The position numbers and the translations under genes were made by a program. A DNA stretch of 23,778 nt from CAMYLR01 sp041577935 (lineage in GTDB: Bacteria > Gemmatimonadota > Gemmatimonadetes > JACCXV01 > JAHWKZ01), in the NCBI GenBank assembly GCA_041577935.1, contig JBFGIA010000029.1, forward strand, positions 1 to 23,778, read 5' to 3'. How positions within the stretch are numbered: position 1 is the first letter of the stretch; every line of letters starts with the position of its first letter. The notes under the pieces are model-generated. The model did not search any database. It had not been told where the DNA came from and was given only the letters and a program-made list of their open reading frames with translations. Shown here piece after piece: positions 21,683 to 23,778 of the stretch.

Positions 21683-23010
21683 GCCATCAGCACGAGCAGA
21701 AATACGAGACCGAGCTGCGAGAGACGCAGCTTTTGGTTCGACGACAGCGGCCGGCCGCGCATCCCCTCGATCCCGAGAAAGAGCACGTGCCCACCGTCAA
21801 GCACCGGTATCGGAAGCAGGTTGAGGATCGCGAGATTAATAGAGAAAAGAGCGACCCAACCCAACAAGCTGCTGAATCCTCGGCGTGCGAAGTGCCCGGT
21901 CATCTGACCGATCGCCACCGGGCCTCCCAGGGCGCGAAGGCTGACCCCGCCAGAGACCAGCTGATACAGGCCGTTGGTAATTAGCGAGCCGGCACGCCAC
22001 GTCGATTGGGTACCGGCCACGATCGCCTCGCCGAACCCGAGATCGATATTCCCCACCGCCGCGGTTACGCCGAGCCAACCCATGTCTACGAACTTCCCGT
22101 CGCTTGGGCGCGGGTTCTTCTCAGCGCCAGTGCGGACGTCCAGCGTTACCAAGCTCCCACTGCCCGCGGGGCGTTCAACAACCACCGAAATGCTCTGGTC
22201 GGGGCGTGCGCGGACTAGCCGCGTAACGTCGACGAAGGCTTCGGTTCCAATCCCATCGATCGACACAATTCGGTCGCCAGCCTGGATGCCTGAGCGCGCA
22301 GCTGGCCCATCGGCTTGGACCTCCGCCACCAAGGGCTCGACGCGTGCGATCAGCCCATTCGACAGCGCTCGTCGGTCATCGTCATCGCGAGTCGGGACGG
22401 AAACGATTTCACCAGATGCCAATGCGAGATCGACAACACCATCTCGGCCAGCTGCAATCGCGGTATCGATCTCGTGCCAGTTTGTCACGACCTGGCCTTC
22501 AACTTCGAGGATCGTCGCGCCGCGTGACAAAGCAGTCAGTGCTGCGAATCGTTGGACTGCGAGGCTATCCACTTCTTCGACCGTGGTGCCCAAGACGGTC
22601 GGCCTACCTTCGCTGAACGCCAACGTGACAAAAATCACCCATCCCAACGCGAAGTTCATCAGCACACCCGCGCTGACAACCAACAGCCGCACAGGGATCG
22701 ACTTGTTATCGAACCGCTGTTCCCGTGGAACGTTTACTTCCTCATCGATCGTTTCCTCGACGGGGCCGCCTTCCAGCTGTTCGAACGCTTCTTCGCCCTC
22801 CATGCCAGCCATCTTGACATACCCACCGAACGGTACCGCCGATAAGCAATAATCGGTTTCGCCGTATCGGATCCCCGCGACCCGCGGTCCGAGACCGATC
22901 GAGAATCGAGGCACGGCGATACCAGCCCACTTGGCGGTCAGGAAGTGGCCCAGCTCGTGGATAAAGACCAGCAAGCCAAGAACGAGAATGGTGAGAATGA
23001 GGGTCTGCAT
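21640..23010 (-). CDS. rseP: Site-2 membrane metalloprotease RseP
   Basis: Inner-membrane zinc protease that cuts anti-sigma factors and remnant signal peptides within the membrane. From the ATG at 23010 it has 456 residues, near the E. coli length. The zinc motif HELGH is at 18-22 in the first helix (LGLLVFIHELGHFLTAKW). PFGGYVKMAGMEGE follows. The periplasmic part carries PDZ-type sequence (GPAARSGIQAGDRIVSIDGI). The last zinc ligand is in NLLPIPVLDGG (397-407, Asp405). An upstream extension to 23088 runs into dxr and is not family-like. dxr ends 11 bp upstream; the dxr-rseP order is common in bacteria. The acidic loop EEAFEQLEGGPVEETIDEE (about 72-90) is typical of several phyla. Confidence 0.96.
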   Translation of the reverse strand: MQTLILTILVLGLLVFIHELGHFLTAKWAGIAVPRFSIGLGPRVAGIRYGETDYCLSAVPFGGYVKMAGMEGEEAFEQLEGGPVEETIDEEVNVPREQRFDNKSIPVRLLVVSAGVLMNFALGWVIFVTLAFSEGRPTVLGTTVEEVDSLAVQRFAALTALSRGATILEVEGQVVTNWHEIDTAIAAGRDGVVDLALASGEIVSVPTRDDDDRRALSNGLIARVEPLVAEVQADGPAARSGIQAGDRIVSIDGIGTEAFVDVTRLVRARPDQSISVVVERPAGSGSLVTLDVRTGAEKNPRPSDGKFVDMGWLGVTAAVGNIDLGFGEAIVAGTQSTWRAGSLITNGLYQLVSGGVSLRALGGPVAIGQMTGHFARRGFSSLLGWVALFSINLAILNLLPIPVLDGGHVLFLGIEGMRGRPLSSNQKLRLSQLGLVFLLVLMAWAFTADILRLVGL

Positions 23011-23021
23011 TTCGCTCCCGT

Positions 23022-23778
23022 CTACCCCGCCGTCGCGGTCGGGGTCCGTTCGATGCCCGCCCAATCGGACACCCGCTGGCGCGCCCAAGCGTCAGCTGCC
23101 ATCAAGGTCTCGACCGAGCTCGCGTTCTCGGGGCGGTGTTCGCCGAGAACCCGCTCGCACAACGAGGCGATCTCCAGAAAACCGATCTGGTTCGCAAGGA
23201 ATGCGCCGACCGCTACCTCGTTTGCTGCGTTGAAGACGGCCGGTGCCGTCCCCCCGCTTTCGCCGGCTGCTCGAGCCAGACCCAGTGCGGGAAACCGTTC
23301 CTCATCGGGAGCCTCAAATGTGAGCCCGCTCAGGCGAGTGATCTCGACCCGCCTCGCGGAAGGGACGCGATCAGGATACGTGAGCGCAGCTCGTATCGGG
23401 GATCGCATGTCGGGCTCACTGAGCTCCGCGAACAGTGCGCCGTCGGGCCACTCGACCATGCCGTGCACGATCGACTGCGGATGCACGACGACGTCAATTT
23501 CATCGTATGCGACGCCGAAAAAGTGGTGCGCCTCAATGATCTCGAGGCCTTTGTTAGCCAGCGTCGCCGAGTCGACGGTGATCTTGGGTCCCATCGACCA
23601 GGTCGGATGATCGAGCGCATCGCGCGCGTCGACAGCAGCGAGTTCTTCGGTTGGCATTCCTCGGAACGGGCCCCCGCTGGCAGTGAGCACAATCCGCTGT
23701 GGCCGCTCCCCCGGACGAAGTGAAAGGAGCTGCCAGATCGCACTGTGCTCGCTGTCGACGGGCAACAATTGGTCTGGC
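23022..23778 (-). CDS. dxr: 1-deoxy-D-xylulose 5-phosphate reductoisomerase (5' end outside)
   Basis: Second enzyme of the MEP isoprenoid pathway, NADPH- and metal-dependent. Only the C-terminal 251 residues are in the window. The frame is open to the right edge, reading PDQLLPVDSEHSAIWQ, so the NADPH-binding domain and start lie outside. Visible blocks are LPVDSEHSAI, VLTASGGPFR (flexible loop), HPTWSMGPKITVDSATLANK, EAHHFFGV, VHPQSIVHGMVEW and NAANEVAVGAFL. It ends with TAG 11 bp before the rseP ATG. Identity is secure. Confidence 0.96.
   Translation of the reverse strand, partial: PDQLLPVDSEHSAIWQLLSLRPGERPQRIVLTASGGPFRGMPTEELAAVDARDALDHPTWSMGPKITVDSATLANKGLEIIEAHHFFGVAYDEIDVVVHPQSIVHGMVEWPDGALFAELSEPDMRSPIRAALTYPDRVPSARRVEITRLSGLTFEAPDEERFPALGLARAAGESGGTAPAVFNAANEVAVGAFLANQIGFLEIASLCERVLGEHRPENASSVETLMAADAWARQRVSDWAGIERTPTATAG

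Noticed and set aside
1..23778. Frequent GATC/CGATCG words as a possible genome-wide signal such as a HIP1-like repeat
   Set aside because: They fall mainly in coding frames encoding Ile/Asp/Arg/Ser and can be explained by codon preference; no regular spacing was seen.

Overview
The window is gene-dense, GC-rich bacterial DNA. It holds 19 intact or near-complete genes, one 5'-truncated gene and one gene remnant. All but two genes are on the minus strand, and many neighbours are joined by 4-bp stop/start overlaps. The organism is a diderm: it encodes two or three outer-membrane or lipoprotein products, an Omp85-type barrel, RseP and SecDF. It uses the MEP isoprenoid pathway (Dxr), and it decodes UGA as selenocysteine in at least one gene. 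The DUF1844 gene, the solitary BMC vertex protein, the peptidase/propeller/Omp85 fusion and the recurring 'A-Q' after signal peptides suggest Gemmatimonadota or a relative. This is an inference; there is no rRNA gene here to test it.

Layout on the minus strand, right to left. (1) dxr (5' end outside the window), rseP, a ReAV-type L-asparaginase, an AhpD/CMD-like protein and a YbgC-type thioesterase form one run. A large exported metallopeptidase, TolB-like propeller and Omp85 barrel fusion follows. (2) A plus-strand PQQ/BamB-like propeller protein (15433-16554) converges on that fusion and is divergent from asnS. (3) A plus-strand mazG (13293-14099) converges on asnS and is divergent from alr. 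(4) A long likely operon then runs leftwards: alr, DUF1844, cdd, eutN-like, tandem-DNRLRE lipoprotein, outer-membrane protein, secD, secF, tatD, [PiT phosphate-transporter remnant], fhs, ridA, selD, hutU.

The left half mixes cell-envelope functions (Ala racemase, lipoprotein, OMP, SecDF, TatD) with one-carbon, nitrogen and selenium metabolism. HutU degrades histidine, whose breakdown yields one-carbon units. Fhs charges tetrahydrofolate with formate, RidA detoxifies enamines/imines, and SelD makes selenophosphate. The right half joins isoprenoid synthesis, envelope-stress proteolysis and asparagine hydrolysis.

The main results of close reading are these. selD starts at 2726, overlaps ridA by ATGA, and carries an in-frame UGA (Sec20) at its active site followed by a SECIS-like hairpin; conventional calling would lose the catalytic N-terminus. 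The gap between tatD and fhs is the decayed 3' end of a PiT transporter, with a probable microhomology deletion. A lone BMC vertex protein sits in an envelope operon. Both convergent gene pairs share a palindromic CTAG as overlapping stop codons. No tRNA, rRNA, CRISPR, IS element or attachment site was seen, and no stretch over 300 bases lacks a gene.
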